DNA of 50,459 bases from Asaia bogorensis (GCA_945897825.1 CAMDGX010000026.1:1-50459); one strand, 5' to 3'. Numbered from the stretch's first letter, positions 8,793 through 16,425 are shown. Numbers and translations: made by a program. Notes: generated by a model not told the origin, from the sequence alone.

Positions 8793-9612
8793 CCACGACC
8801 TGCGCCTGCACGCGGCGACGCTCACGGTGGACCCTGTGCCGGCCACAACCCGCTGGGCGCATGATGTCTTCGGCAACTCGATCTGCTTCCTCGAATGGCG
8901 AGAGGGCATGCGCACCCATCACCTTTCGATTGTCTCGCAACTCGATCTGACCCACTACCCGGCCGGGCCAGCCTTGCCACGCGCAACCCTCGATCCGGCA
9001 GCCGAGCAGTTCCCCTTCTCCTATGCGGTCGAGGAAGTGCCCGATCTCGCGCGCCTCGCCGAACGCCAAGTGCCGGATCCGGCGCGCCTTGTTGATTCAT
9101 GGGCGCGGCGCTTCGCCAGCTCCCGCTTGCCCACGCTGCAGCTCCTGGAGGCAATGACGCAGGCAGTGCACGAAGGCTTCATCTATGAAGCCCGCTACGC
9201 CGAAGGCACGCAACCACCTACCGAAACGCTGCAGCGCGGCCACGGCACCTGCCGGGATTTCGCCCTGCTGATGATGGAGGCAGTGCGCAGCCTCGGTCTC
9301 GCCGCACGCTTCGTCACCGGCTACCTCTACAATACCGATGCACACGAAACGATCGGCGGCGGCGCCACCCACGCGTGGTGCAGCGTGTACCTGCCTGGCG
9401 CCGGCTGGGTTGAGTTCGACCCCACCAATGGCTTGATCGCCGGCACCAATCTCGTCCGCGTCGGCAGCACGCGCACGCCGGAGCAGGCCATTCCCATGGC
9501 CGGCGGCTTCATCGGGCAGCCCGGCGATGCCCTACCCATGGAAGTCGACGTCACGACGGCGGTCCTGCCCGAACCGTCTCTGCAGCCAACCGGTGCGCCC
9601 CCTCGGGGCTAA
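8698..9612 (+). CDS. Transglutaminase-like cysteine protease domain protein
   Basis: 304 aa from the ATG at 8698, preceded by GAGAGG. The N-terminal beta domain (MPTLRITHGTLYRYHAPVAL) is typical of bacterial transglutaminase-like proteins. The catalytic triad is visible: Cys in HGTCRDFALLMM, His in GATHAWCSVYL and Asp in WVEFDPTNGL. Such proteins are usually peptidases or amide-acyl transferases of unknown substrate. No signal peptide is apparent. It overlaps opgH at the 5' end and converges with the AI-2E-type gene, sharing 62 bases at the 3' ends. Confidence 0.85.
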   Translation: MPTLRITHGTLYRYHAPVALTAHRLMVRPQDSHDLRLHAATLTVDPVPATTRWAHDVFGNSICFLEWREGMRTHHLSIVSQLDLTHYPAGPALPRATLDPAAEQFPFSYAVEEVPDLARLAERQVPDPARLVDSWARRFASSRLPTLQLLEAMTQAVHEGFIYEARYAEGTQPPTETLQRGHGTCRDFALLMMEAVRSLGLAARFVTGYLYNTDAHETIGGGATHAWCSVYLPGAGWVEFDPTNGLIAGTNLVRVGSTRTPEQAIPMAGGFIGQPGDALPMEVDVTTAVLPEPSLQPTGAPPRG

Positions 9613-11284
9613 TCAGCGCATCCAGCACTTCCAGCATCTCACCCAGCAACGCTTCCAGCGTTGCGCTACGCGGCGGAACGACCGCTTCGCCCGCATTTAA
9701 GACGGCCTCGGCCTCATCAGTCGCCACAAAGCAGCGTACGACATCGGCGATCTGGTTCGCCTCGCGCATCGCCCGCGTCAGACGCTGCGTCGTAGGCGGA
9801 TCCGCCGCCACCAATACCGCCACGGGGTGCGCACCGCCGGCCGACGGCGACAGCACGGCGGACAGACCCGCATCCTGCAGCGCCACCACCAGCGCCGCCG
9901 CGGCGGCACGGTCCAGCGCCCCTCCCACCGGTAGCACCGCAATATCGCCGCGCTCGTCTGGCGGATCAGCGACCGTCTCCAAGGCGCGCAGCAACGTCCG
10001 TGCCGCCTGCACCGCCAGCGCCGGCCCGAAGCCAGCCTCGCCGCGGCCACCACCGATCCTGGCGATCGCCGGCAGCACCAACTGCTCCAGAGCCGCCCGG
10101 TTGCCTAGCCGTTCACTCTCCCGTGCCAACAGGCGCGCAGCGCCCATCGTGTCTCGTGCCAACAACCTTTGATAGAACCGCGCCGGCGCCGGCAGCGGCG
10201 CCGTATCGCCGAACATCACCTCCAGGAACCCCAGGCTCGGCACGTGCCGCCCCAGGATCGCCATGCAGGCAGTGAACGCAGGTGCCACGATCAGCCCAAC
10301 CGGTCCCCACAGCACCACCCAGAACGTGCTCGACAACACGAGCGCCAGCGGCGTGATGCCGATGCTGGCGCTGTAGAGCCACGGCTCCAGCATATAGCTC
10401 ACGACCACATCCACGATCAGGAACAGTCCGAGCACCAACAGAACCGTGCTCCACCCCTCCGTGGTGGCGAATGCCAGCAACAGCGGGAACAGCACCGACA
10501 AGGGCGCCCCAAGGTAGGGGATGAAGCGCAGAGCGAAACCCAATACACCCCAAAGCGGCGCATTCGGCAGGCCAATCAGCCAAAGTCCGACACCCATGGC
10601 GCCGCCGAATACGCCGTTGATCGCCGCCTGCATCAGCAGGAACCGGCCCACACGGCTGGCTGCATCGGTCATCGCCACCGTCGTGCGGTGCATCTCGTGC
10701 AGCCCCGCCAGTCGCAGCGTGCGGTCACGGACGTCCTCGCGCTGCGCCAGGATGAAGGCCATCAGAAGCACCGTGACCGCCAAGGTCGCAGCCGGCGCCA
10801 ACACCAAAGTTGCCAGTGCCACAAGGCTCGCCAAGGGTGCCTCCGGAGCCGCCGCCATCACCACTGTTGCAGTCGGCGAGGCATCGCTGGTCGATACCGA
10901 ACCTGCCAGCCGATGCATCAGTTGCACCACCCGCTCGATTGGCCCTGACCCCTTGCTGATCGATGCAAGCTTCTCGCGCAGCACCGATTCGTAGCCCGGC
11001 AATTCGTTGGCCAACGACAGCGCCTGGCTCACCACCACATACACGAGCAGCGCAACCAGAGAGAGCAACAGCAACAACACAACCAGCACCGCAGCGATCC
11101 GCGGTACCCTCACACGCTCCAGCCAGGTGACCAACGGTAGCGACGCCACTGTCAACAGCATCGCCAGCGCCAGCGGCGCAAACAGGTCGCGCCCAAAATA
11201 GAGCGCCGCGAGCAGCCCGCCGATCAGCATGAGTCTGGCGGGCCCGCCCATCTCGGGCGTACGGGGCCGGCGGAGCGCAGCCAT
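9551..11284 (-). CDS. AI-2E family transporter-like membrane protein with long C-terminal extension
   Basis: 577 aa from the ATG at 11284, which has GGAAGGA a few bases upstream; the frame stays open to 11635 but the upstream part is not protein-like. Residues about 20-350 form the eight-helix TqsA/YhhT-type permease, with the conserved block around GVLGFALRFIPYLGAPLSVL. About 215 further residues lack membrane segments (FYQRLLARDTMGAARLL onward) and form a soluble domain I do not recognise. Family members are assigned to autoinducer-2 or ion export; substrate assignment by homology is weak. An EcfG-like promoter lies upstream. Confidence 0.8.
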   Translation of the reverse strand: MAALRRPRTPEMGGPARLMLIGGLLAALYFGRDLFAPLALAMLLTVASLPLVTWLERVRVPRIAAVLVVLLLLLSLVALLVYVVVSQALSLANELPGYESVLREKLASISKGSGPIERVVQLMHRLAGSVSTSDASPTATVVMAAAPEAPLASLVALATLVLAPAATLAVTVLLMAFILAQREDVRDRTLRLAGLHEMHRTTVAMTDAASRVGRFLLMQAAINGVFGGAMGVGLWLIGLPNAPLWGVLGFALRFIPYLGAPLSVLFPLLLAFATTEGWSTVLLVLGLFLIVDVVVSYMLEPWLYSASIGITPLALVLSSTFWVVLWGPVGLIVAPAFTACMAILGRHVPSLGFLEVMFGDTAPLPAPARFYQRLLARDTMGAARLLARESERLGNRAALEQLVLPAIARIGGGRGEAGFGPALAVQAARTLLRALETVADPPDERGDIAVLPVGGALDRAAAAALVVALQDAGLSAVLSPSAGGAHPVAVLVAADPPTTQRLTRAMREANQIADVVRCFVATDEAEAVLNAGEAVVPPRSATLEALLGEMLEVLDALISPEGAHRLAAETVRAGPPS

Positions 11285-11320
11285 GGGCAGTCCTTCCGCC
11301 CGATTCATTCGGGCCGGGAT

Positions 11321-11345
11321 GCAACGCGCAACGGTCCCGCGCGTT
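11321..11345 (+). promoter_or_regulatory. Candidate EcfG-type promoter for the glycine-zipper lipoprotein
   Basis: GCAAC (11321-11325), 16-base spacer, CGTT (11342-11345), 32 bases before the ATG at 11378. One mismatch to GGAAC. The site is nearly palindromic, so it also matches in the other direction. Confidence 0.5.
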
Positions 11346-11347
11346 GC
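11323..11347 (-). promoter_or_regulatory. Candidate EcfG-type promoter for the AI-2E-type gene
   Basis: On the minus strand: GCAAC (11343-11347), 16-base spacer, CGTT (11323-11326), 38 bases before the ATG at 11284. It overlaps the plus-strand site almost completely, so the two would compete for polymerase. Because GCAACGCG and CGCGTTGC form an inverted repeat, the two matches are not independent. Confidence 0.45.
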
Positions 11348-11377
11348 GCCTTCATCCGGTTCCAGACAGGAGTTTGC

Positions 11378-11614
11378 ATGATGATGCGTGCATGGGCGGC
11401 CGTAGGCGTCGTCGTGCTTGCCCTTACCGCCTGCGGCCAGACCACCGGCGAGCGTGCGGTGTCCGGTGCGGGAATTGGCGCACTCGGCGGGGCAGCGGTC
11501 GGTGCCGCCACCGGCGGCAGCTTGCTGGGCGGTGCTGCGATCGGCGGAGCGGCCGGCGCAGCCACAGGTGCGCTGACATCGCCGCGGCAGGTCGATCTCG
11601 AGCGGCGCTGGTAA
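11378..11614 (+). CDS. Small glycine-zipper lipoprotein
   Basis: 78 aa. A signal peptide with lipobox LTAC puts the lipidated cysteine at residue 19. The mature part is almost wholly a glycine-zipper (GAGIGALGGAAVGAATGG, then GGAAIGGAAGAATGA), a motif that inserts into or oligomerises in membranes and is common in outer-membrane stress lipoproteins. AGGAG lies five bases upstream of the ATG. It heads a likely unit with the DUF883-like and holin-like genes, ending at the hairpin at 12363-12404. The exact role is unknown. Confidence 0.8.
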   Translation: MMMRAWAAVGVVVLALTACGQTTGERAVSGAGIGALGGAAVGAATGGSLLGGAAIGGAAGAATGALTSPRQVDLERRW

Positions 11615-11649
11615 TCGGGCCCGGGCCACAACCATTCCAGGAGGACTTC

Positions 11650-11919
11650 ATGGCAATCGAATCCAATAATCCCTACGGCAATGACGCCCATGCAGAAATC
11701 GCTGCCCTGCGTGAGAAGGTCGATGCGCTGATGCAGAACCGCGTCGGGCCCGCCGTCACGGCACTTGCCGACGAGGCACAGGCTGCCGCGCAGGCATCCA
11801 TCGACACGGTTCGCCACCAGGTGAACCGACTCTCCGACACGGTGCGAGAGCAGCCGTTGACCGCTTTGGGAGTTGCTGCGCTCGCCGGCTTCGTGCTGGC
11901 GGCCCTCATGAGGCGCTGA
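11650..11919 (+). CDS. DUF883-like membrane-anchored helical protein
   Basis: 89 aa from the ATG at 11650 with AGGAGG just upstream. A long amphipathic helix (about residues 13-65, ALREKVDALMQNRVGPAVTA) is followed by one C-terminal membrane segment (PLTALGVAALAGFVLAALM) and two basic residues, the ElaB/YqjD design. It is the second such protein in the window. The tandem with a glycine-zipper lipoprotein and a holin-like protein suggests a membrane-protective module; that role is inference. Confidence 0.72.
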   Translation: MAIESNNPYGNDAHAEIAALREKVDALMQNRVGPAVTALADEAQAAAQASIDTVRHQVNRLSDTVREQPLTALGVAALAGFVLAALMRR

Positions 11920-11922
11920 GCG

Positions 11923-12348
11923 GTGTCGAGCCTCAGACTGCTGGAAGTCGCCGCCCAGGCCGAACTGCTGCGCCTGAAACAGGAAGGCAAGCGGATGGCG
12001 CGCATGTCCGCGCTCATGGCGGCAGCCGGACTGTTTGCCTTGTTCGCGCTCGCGCTGTTGCATATCGCAGCACTGTTGTGGCTCGCGCAGCACTCCAGCC
12101 CCACCGCCGCTGCACTATGGGTGATGCTGGCGGACATTGTCCTGGCTGCCGTGCTCTTTTTCGCAAGTCGTAGGAAGCCTGATCCCATCGCACTGGAGGC
12201 TCTGCGCATCCGTCGCCGCGCGATCGAGGAGCTCAGTGTCGGCTCGGCACTGGGCGACGTCGTACGCCTGGCGCGACGCAATCACCCGGCGCACGAGATC
12301 GGCGGCATGCTCGCCGAATCGCTTGTGCGTGCCATCGCCCGTCGTTGA
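11923..12348 (+). CDS. Phage-holin-superfamily-like membrane protein
   Basis: 141 aa from a GTG at 11923, three bases after the previous stop, so probably coupled to it. Two hydrophobic segments lie near residues 30-55 (MAAAGLFALFALALLHIAAL) and 62-82, joined by a short loop, after a basic amphipathic N-terminus. This is the topology of the Phage_holin_3_6/DUF1469-type family found beside DUF883 genes in many proteobacteria. There is no lysis cassette nearby, so a phage role is unlikely. Confidence 0.65.
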   Translation: MSSLRLLEVAAQAELLRLKQEGKRMARMSALMAAAGLFALFALALLHIAALLWLAQHSSPTAAALWVMLADIVLAAVLFFASRRKPDPIALEALRIRRRAIEELSVGSALGDVVRLARRNHPAHEIGGMLAESLVRAIARR

Positions 12349-12362
12349 ACGCGCGTCATCGG

Positions 12363-12404
12363 CACGAAGGGCCCGACCGTCCGTCAACGGTTGGGCCCTT
12401 CGTG
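12363..12404 (+). terminator. Strong hairpin terminator after the lipoprotein-DUF883-holin unit
   Basis: CACGAAGGGCCC (12363-12374) pairs with GGGCCCTTCGTG (12393-12404), and ACCG/CGGT extends the stem. It lies 15 bases after the holin-like stop. There is only a weak T-rich tail, but the stem is long and GC-rich. Confidence 0.75.
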
Positions 12405-12428
12405 TTCGGTTGTGAAAGCGTTGCAGGT

Positions 12429-12453
12429 GCAACCCACGACGTCCGAGTGCGTT
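12429..12453 (+). promoter_or_regulatory. Candidate EcfG-type promoter for the PRC-barrel gene
   Basis: GCAAC (12429-12433), 16-base spacer, CGTT (12450-12453), 77 bases before the ATG at 12531. It has the same single -35 mismatch as the sites at 11.3 and 13.35 kb. Confidence 0.5.
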
Positions 12454-12530
12454 GGCCATTCACGTAGTTTGCCGCGTGCGCATGCTCGCGTTCGCCTAGC
12501 AGATACGCATACTCCAGAGAGGATCTCATC

Positions 12531-13130
12531 ATGAAGCACAAGGACAAGCTGCTTCTGCCTGCGTTACTTGCAGTAGCACTGGCGGCCAGCCCAGCGCTGG
12601 CACAATCGACCAGCACTCCTGGCGCCGCCGGCGGATCCACCGTCACCACCACTCCGGGCGTGGGTACAGGCTCTACCGGTGCCGCTGCCGGCGCCATGCA
12701 GGGCGGACGAGCCGATTCGGTCCTGATGTTCCGCCCGCGCCTTTCCCAACTGATTGGCACGAACGTCTACAACGACCGCAATGAGACCATCGGCGAAGTC
12801 GACGACATCGTGCTCGCGCCCCCAGCCGGGCTCGCGTCCACCAGCACGACGCAGGGTTCAAGCACGGGTTCCACCACGACCACCACCACCACGGGTGCCA
12901 CTGGTACGACCACGCCAATGCCGGGCACATCGGCCACTGGAATACAGCAGGGCCCCATGGCTGTCATTCAGGTCGGTGGCTTTCTTGGCATGGGCGGCCG
13001 CTTGGTCATGGTGCCGCTGAGCGAGCTGCAGTGGAATGCCGAGCGTGAGCGCATCATCATGCCCAACGCATCCAAGGAGTCCCTCCAGGGCCGTCCGGCC
13101 TTCACCTACGACTCGCTCCGGCGCGGCTGA
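12531..13130 (+). CDS. Exported PRC-barrel domain protein with Thr-rich insertion
   Basis: 199 aa. A Sec signal peptide ends at ALAQ (residue 25). A low-complexity Ser/Thr/Gly linker follows, then a PRC-barrel (about 65-195) starting MFRPRLSQLIGTNVYNDRNE and TIGEVDDIVLA. The barrel is interrupted near 100-140 by a Thr-rich stretch containing seven consecutive threonines. The remaining strands (MAVIQVGGFLGMGGRLVMVP) complete the fold. PRC-barrel proteins are often stress-induced in Alphaproteobacteria; their periplasmic function is not established. The ATG follows GAGAGGA. Confidence 0.8.
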   Translation: MKHKDKLLLPALLAVALAASPALAQSTSTPGAAGGSTVTTTPGVGTGSTGAAAGAMQGGRADSVLMFRPRLSQLIGTNVYNDRNETIGEVDDIVLAPPAGLASTSTTQGSSTGSTTTTTTTGATGTTTPMPGTSATGIQQGPMAVIQVGGFLGMGGRLVMVPLSELQWNAERERIIMPNASKESLQGRPAFTYDSLRRG

Positions 13131-13219
13131 TCTGTCTGGGCGGTGCGGCACCGGGGCCGCACCGCCGTCCCGCGCGTTCTCTGAGCCGCTCTGCATCGCA
13201 GCAGTGCGGCGCATACTGG

Positions 13220-13297
13220 TCAGAACACGCCGAACAGATAGAGCAGAATAATGATCGGAATGGGTATGCCGATCAGCCACAACAAAATTCCGCGCAT
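13220..13297 (-). CDS. 25-residue hydrophobic membrane microprotein
   Basis: ATG at 13297, stop at 13220, preceded by AGGAGAG. The product, beginning MRGILLWLIGIPIPIIILLY, is one membrane helix with a Pro-Ile-Pro kink. Very short single-helix proteins of this look occur in Alphaproteobacteria, though I cannot name a family. Support comes from the ribosome binding site and an EcfG-like promoter 30 bases upstream on the same strand. It is divergent from the lipoprotein at 13456. Confidence 0.65.
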   Translation of the reverse strand: MRGILLWLIGIPIPIIILLYLFGVF

Positions 13298-13327
13298 GAA
13301 GCTCTCCTTTCAATTCAGCTCTCGATG

Positions 13328-13352
13328 AACGTCTGAAGTCGTGCACGGTTGC
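13328..13352 (-). promoter_or_regulatory. Candidate EcfG-type promoter for the 25-residue microprotein
   Basis: On the minus strand: GCAAC (13348-13352), 16-base spacer, CGTT (13328-13331), 30 bases before the ATG at 13297. It is back-to-back with the site at 13356-13380; the two -35 boxes form the palindrome GTTGCCCGGCAAC (13348-13360). Confidence 0.5.
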
Positions 13353-13355
13353 CCG

Positions 13356-13380
13356 GCAACTATTTTTCCCACCGAACGTT
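13356..13380 (+). promoter_or_regulatory. Candidate EcfG-type promoter for the repeat lipoprotein
   Basis: GCAAC (13356-13360), 16-base spacer, CGTT (13377-13380), 75 bases before the ATG at 13456. Its -35 box abuts that of the divergent microprotein promoter. Confidence 0.5.
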
Positions 13381-13455
13381 GCCGCAAAGCCGCCGGTCCG
13401 CGCCCGCAGCGGTATCACCGGCGACTCTCTGACCGTTCAGTAGGAAAGACCCATC

Positions 13456-13806
13456 ATGTTCCCGACCAGACTCATCACCATCGCTACTCTCGTCACGGGT
13501 TTGGCTGCCTGCGCGCCTCCAGGCACCAATCCGCCAGGCACCGCCGCGGGCCGTGCGGTGGACCGCGCAGCGGGCACCAACGTCTCCGGCGCTTATCCCG
13601 CGCAAACCGACGGAACAGCCGTCAACCCGCCAGGCACCGAAGCGAGTCGTGCCCTTGATCGTACCAGCGGGACCAACGTGTCCGGCGCCTACCCGTCGCA
13701 ATCCGACGGAACGCCAGGCAATCCACCAGGCACCGCAGCTGGCCGCACGATTGACCGTGCTCTCGACACCGACCGCCCGACTGCCGTCCGCCCGCGACCG
13801 CGCTGA
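13456..13806 (+). CDS. Lipoprotein with tandem NPPGT repeats
   Basis: 116 aa. A signal peptide with lipobox LAAC gives the lipidated cysteine at residue 19. The mature chain is three imperfect tandem units, each starting NPPGT, then A-x-RA-DR, with GTNVSGAYP and DGT between them. It contains no recognised catalytic domain. AGGAAAG precedes the ATG. Repeats suggest a structural or binding role in the outer membrane or periplasm; function is unknown. The unit ends at the hairpin at 13869-13899. Confidence 0.7.
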   Translation: MFPTRLITIATLVTGLAACAPPGTNPPGTAAGRAVDRAAGTNVSGAYPAQTDGTAVNPPGTEASRALDRTSGTNVSGAYPSQSDGTPGNPPGTAAGRTIDRALDTDRPTAVRPRPR

Positions 13807-13868
13807 ACCTTCGGGCAGTACCGAGCCATACCGCAGCTCTAGCCGTCGTTTGATCGTCACCATTCAAA

Positions 13869-13899
13869 CAGGGCCGCCGGCAGTGATGCCGCGGCCCTG
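13869..13899. terminator. Hairpin between convergent genes
   Basis: CAGGGCCGC (13869-13877) pairs with GCGGCCCTG (13891-13899), and inner GGCA/TGCC extends the stem around a GTGA loop. It lies between the convergent repeat lipoprotein and ABC exporter, and could serve both. Confidence 0.65.
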
Positions 13900-13966
13900 C
13901 GCTGTGTCGAAATGAGCGGTCAATCCAGGGCGGCAGTAACGGGCGTGAAGGCGAGCAAGTGCTCTA

Positions 13967-15826
13967 TCAGCCCTGACGGATCCTCCAGGGCCGATACCAC
14001 ACCCGTCGCCCGGTCCGTGGGCGGCGGCTCCACTCGCGGTCCCGCGCGCTGCGCCGCTTCTGCCGCGTCAGGCGCGCACCCCCCTCTGTTCGCACCAATT
14101 GCAACGTACGGGTATGAAACGCGGCGAGTCCGGGCCGATGGCCGATCGAGATCAGCGATGCGCCTGGCACCTTATCGATCGCCAACTGCATCATCGCGTC
14201 CTGGTTGGCCTCGTCCAGCGCCGCCGTCGCCTCGTCCATGAAGATCCACCGCGGCCCATGCAGCAGCAGTCGCGCGAATGCCAGGCGCTGCTGCTCGCCC
14301 AGGCTCAGGATGCGATCCCACCGGTCATCGTGGTCCAACTCGGCAGCCAGCCGCTCCAGCCCCACGGCCCCTAGCGCCGCCACGATGTCCGGGTCCTGGA
14401 AATGATCGGGCGGCAGCGGATAGGATACCGCCCCGCGCAACGGTCCTAAAGGCAGGTAAGGCCGCTGTGGCATGAACATCATCTCCGCGCGCGGCGGCGT
14501 CTCGATCTCTCCAGCGCCCCAGGGCCACAGCCCTGCCACGGCCCGGAACAGGGTGGATTTCCCGGTGCCGGACTCGCCCTGGATCAGGACCCTCTCGCCT
14601 TGCCGGATTTCCGCGGATGCATCGGCAATCACTGTCGTACCGTTCGCGAAGGCCACTTCCAGATTGCGAAAGACCAACTGATCCGGCTCACCCTCGCGAA
14701 TGGCAATCGTCGGCTGCGACGGGTCGGCGATTAGCGTATCCAGGTCCTCGATCACGTCCCGGAACACCACGACGCGGCTTACGGCACTCCGCCACTCGGC
14801 AATCCTGGGAAAGTTGTCGACAAACCAGCTGAGCGACAGTTGCACCTGGCCGAACGCCGCCCCGATCTGCATCAGCCCGCCCAGAGTGATCGCACCGCTG
14901 AAGTAGGCGGGCGAGGCTACAATGGTCGGGAAGATCATGGCCAACGTGGTGTAGGCGCTTGTCAGCCACATCAGATTGCGCTGGCTGCGCATCAACCCCT
15001 TTGTCGCCTCGATCACTGTATCGAACAGCCGTGCAATTCCCCGCCGCTCATCCGCCTCACCGCGGATCAGCGCGATCCCCTCTCCGCTCTCTCGCGCACG
15101 CGTCAGCCCGAAGCGCAGATCCGCCTCCGCCATCGTTCGGGCAATGTTCAGCCGCACCATCGGCCGCCCGACGATATAGGTCAGCGAACTTCCAACCACC
15201 GCATACAGAAGCGCCGCCCAGACCATGTAGCCCGGGATCACGATCTCACTGCCGGCCCAGTTGAAGCGCAGGGGCCCCGATATCGTCCACAGGATGCCGA
15301 CAAAGGCGGTCAACATCAGTACCGACGTCAGCAATCCCGTCGCGAATTCGACCGCGAGATCGGTCGCTGCGCGCACATCCTCGGCGATGCGTTGCTCAGG
15401 ATTGTCGGCCCCTGCCCCGGCCAGCTCCAACTGGTAGTGCCGTCCGTCGCGTAGCCATGCCTCCAGCAGGTGTCGCGTCAACCACTCCCGCCACCGCAGC
15501 TTCAACAACTGGGCGACGTAAAGATGATACACCGCGACCGTCATGGACAACGCAGCCAGCCCCAGGAAGATCAGGATCTGGGTGCGAAATGCCGTGCCGT
15601 TGCGGTTCTCTAGCGCATTGAAGAAATCTCGGTTCCACAGATTAAAGCGAATCTGGATCGCCACCTGGACGACCGTCAGTGTCATCACCCCGAACAGCAA
15701 CAGCCGGGCATTGCCCCGGTCAGGCGCCGACAGCCAACGCCGCGTAATCTGCCAAAAGGCTCGCGCAGCCCGTTCGGGACCGCGCACCTCCAGCAATCTG
15801 GCATCCGCTTCTTCACCAGCGGTCAC
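13967..15826 (-). CDS. YddA/SbmA-type ABC transporter, fused permease and ATPase
   Basis: 619 aa from a GTG at 15826 with GGGAGAG upstream. Residues about 25-340 form the SbmA/BacA-like membrane domain (LWNRDFFNALENRNGTAFRT, VGRPMVRLNIARTMAEADLR, FVDNFPRIAEWRSAV). Residues about 375-590 are the ATPase with Walker A GESGTGKST, signature LSLGEQQRLAFARLL and Walker B WIFMDEATAALDE. Relatives move peptides, vitamin B12 or very-long-chain acyl groups; the substrate here is unknown. A perfect EcfG promoter match lies 168 bases upstream, placing it in the stress regulon. Confidence 0.88.
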   Translation of the reverse strand: MTAGEEADARLLEVRGPERAARAFWQITRRWLSAPDRGNARLLLFGVMTLTVVQVAIQIRFNLWNRDFFNALENRNGTAFRTQILIFLGLAALSMTVAVYHLYVAQLLKLRWREWLTRHLLEAWLRDGRHYQLELAGAGADNPEQRIAEDVRAATDLAVEFATGLLTSVLMLTAFVGILWTISGPLRFNWAGSEIVIPGYMVWAALLYAVVGSSLTYIVGRPMVRLNIARTMAEADLRFGLTRARESGEGIALIRGEADERRGIARLFDTVIEATKGLMRSQRNLMWLTSAYTTLAMIFPTIVASPAYFSGAITLGGLMQIGAAFGQVQLSLSWFVDNFPRIAEWRSAVSRVVVFRDVIEDLDTLIADPSQPTIAIREGEPDQLVFRNLEVAFANGTTVIADASAEIRQGERVLIQGESGTGKSTLFRAVAGLWPWGAGEIETPPRAEMMFMPQRPYLPLGPLRGAVSYPLPPDHFQDPDIVAALGAVGLERLAAELDHDDRWDRILSLGEQQRLAFARLLLHGPRWIFMDEATAALDEANQDAMMQLAIDKVPGASLISIGHRPGLAAFHTRTLQLVRTEGGARLTRQKRRSARDREWSRRPRTGRRVWYRPWRIRQG

Positions 15827-16155
15827 GCTGCTCTCCCGGCCGTGCTACGGCCACGAGCGGCAGCAACATGATCAGCTGACAGACGGAGACTCAATCACGC
15901 ACTCAGCGAAAGCTGCCGTTCGCGCATATCTCACCACTCTTTCCACTAGGCCGGCCTCCGCGCACTCGTCCGGCGAACTACCGGCGCGCAGAACAACGCC
16001 AGTTTCGCTGCCCGGTTCCACCGTCCACGTGCTGTCAGCGCTAGGCCGTAGTCGCAGGCATCCGGGCCTGCAACCACGGCGGCTCAGCATTCAGTGCGGT
16101 GCTGACCAGAACCCGCCTGGCGCCCATCCAGCGCCTCCGCCCTGCCGCAAAGCTA
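15827..16155. other. Gap between ABC exporter and DUF3309 gene
   Basis: It holds the EcfG-type promoter at 15995-16019 and a leader of about 165 bases before the exporter GTG. A minus-strand frame at 15872-16090 runs through that promoter and is not accepted as a gene. No other feature is visible. Confidence 0.5.
15995..16019 (-). promoter_or_regulatory. EcfG-type promoter upstream of the ABC exporter
   Basis: On the minus strand: GGAAC (16015-16019), 16-base spacer, CGTT (15995-15998), an exact consensus match. The first likely start codon downstream is the exporter GTG at 15826. Confidence 0.7.
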
Positions 16156-16314
16156 TTATAGACGACCCATCAGTATCAGCACTACCACCACCACAAGAAT
16201 GATTCCGAAAATCCCGCTAGGATAGTACCCCCAGCCGGAACTGTACTGCCAGTTTGGCAATGCTCCGATCAGCGCAAGCAACAACACGATGATCAGAATG
16301 GTGCCAAGATTCAT
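16156..16314 (-). CDS. DUF3309-like small membrane protein
   Basis: 52 aa from the ATG at 16314 (AGGAG upstream). Two membrane helices (GTILIIVLLLALIGALP and IFGIILVVVVVLILMGRL) flank a turn with NWQYSSGWGYYPSG. This arrangement, including the WGYYPSG loop, is characteristic of DUF3309 proteins, which are abundant small proteins of unknown function in Alphaproteobacteria. No EcfG promoter was found immediately upstream, unlike most neighbours. Confidence 0.8.
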   Translation of the reverse strand: MNLGTILIIVLLLALIGALPNWQYSSGWGYYPSGIFGIILVVVVVLILMGRL

Positions 16315-16425
16315 AAGGGGAACTCCTGAAAGGGTCCGAGATGACGACTGGACCGCGGAAAAGCTTCTTGCGAGGATAGGGTAAAGGCTCCACATACTTG
16401 TTGTCAGTTACGAACGTCGCCCTAG

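Noticed and set aside
11923-12348. A prophage lysis gene
   Set aside because: Only the holin-like topology suggests phage; no endolysin, tail or integrase genes are present and the neighbours are stress genes.
13500-13800. A CRISPR-like repeat array
   Set aside because: The repeats are in-frame coding units of a lipoprotein with imperfect spacing, not identical repeats separated by unique spacers.
15872-16090. A 72-codon minus-strand reading frame in the gap before the ABC exporter
   Set aside because: It runs straight through a perfect EcfG promoter match, has no ribosome binding site, and is Arg/Ser-rich like chance frames in GC-rich DNA.
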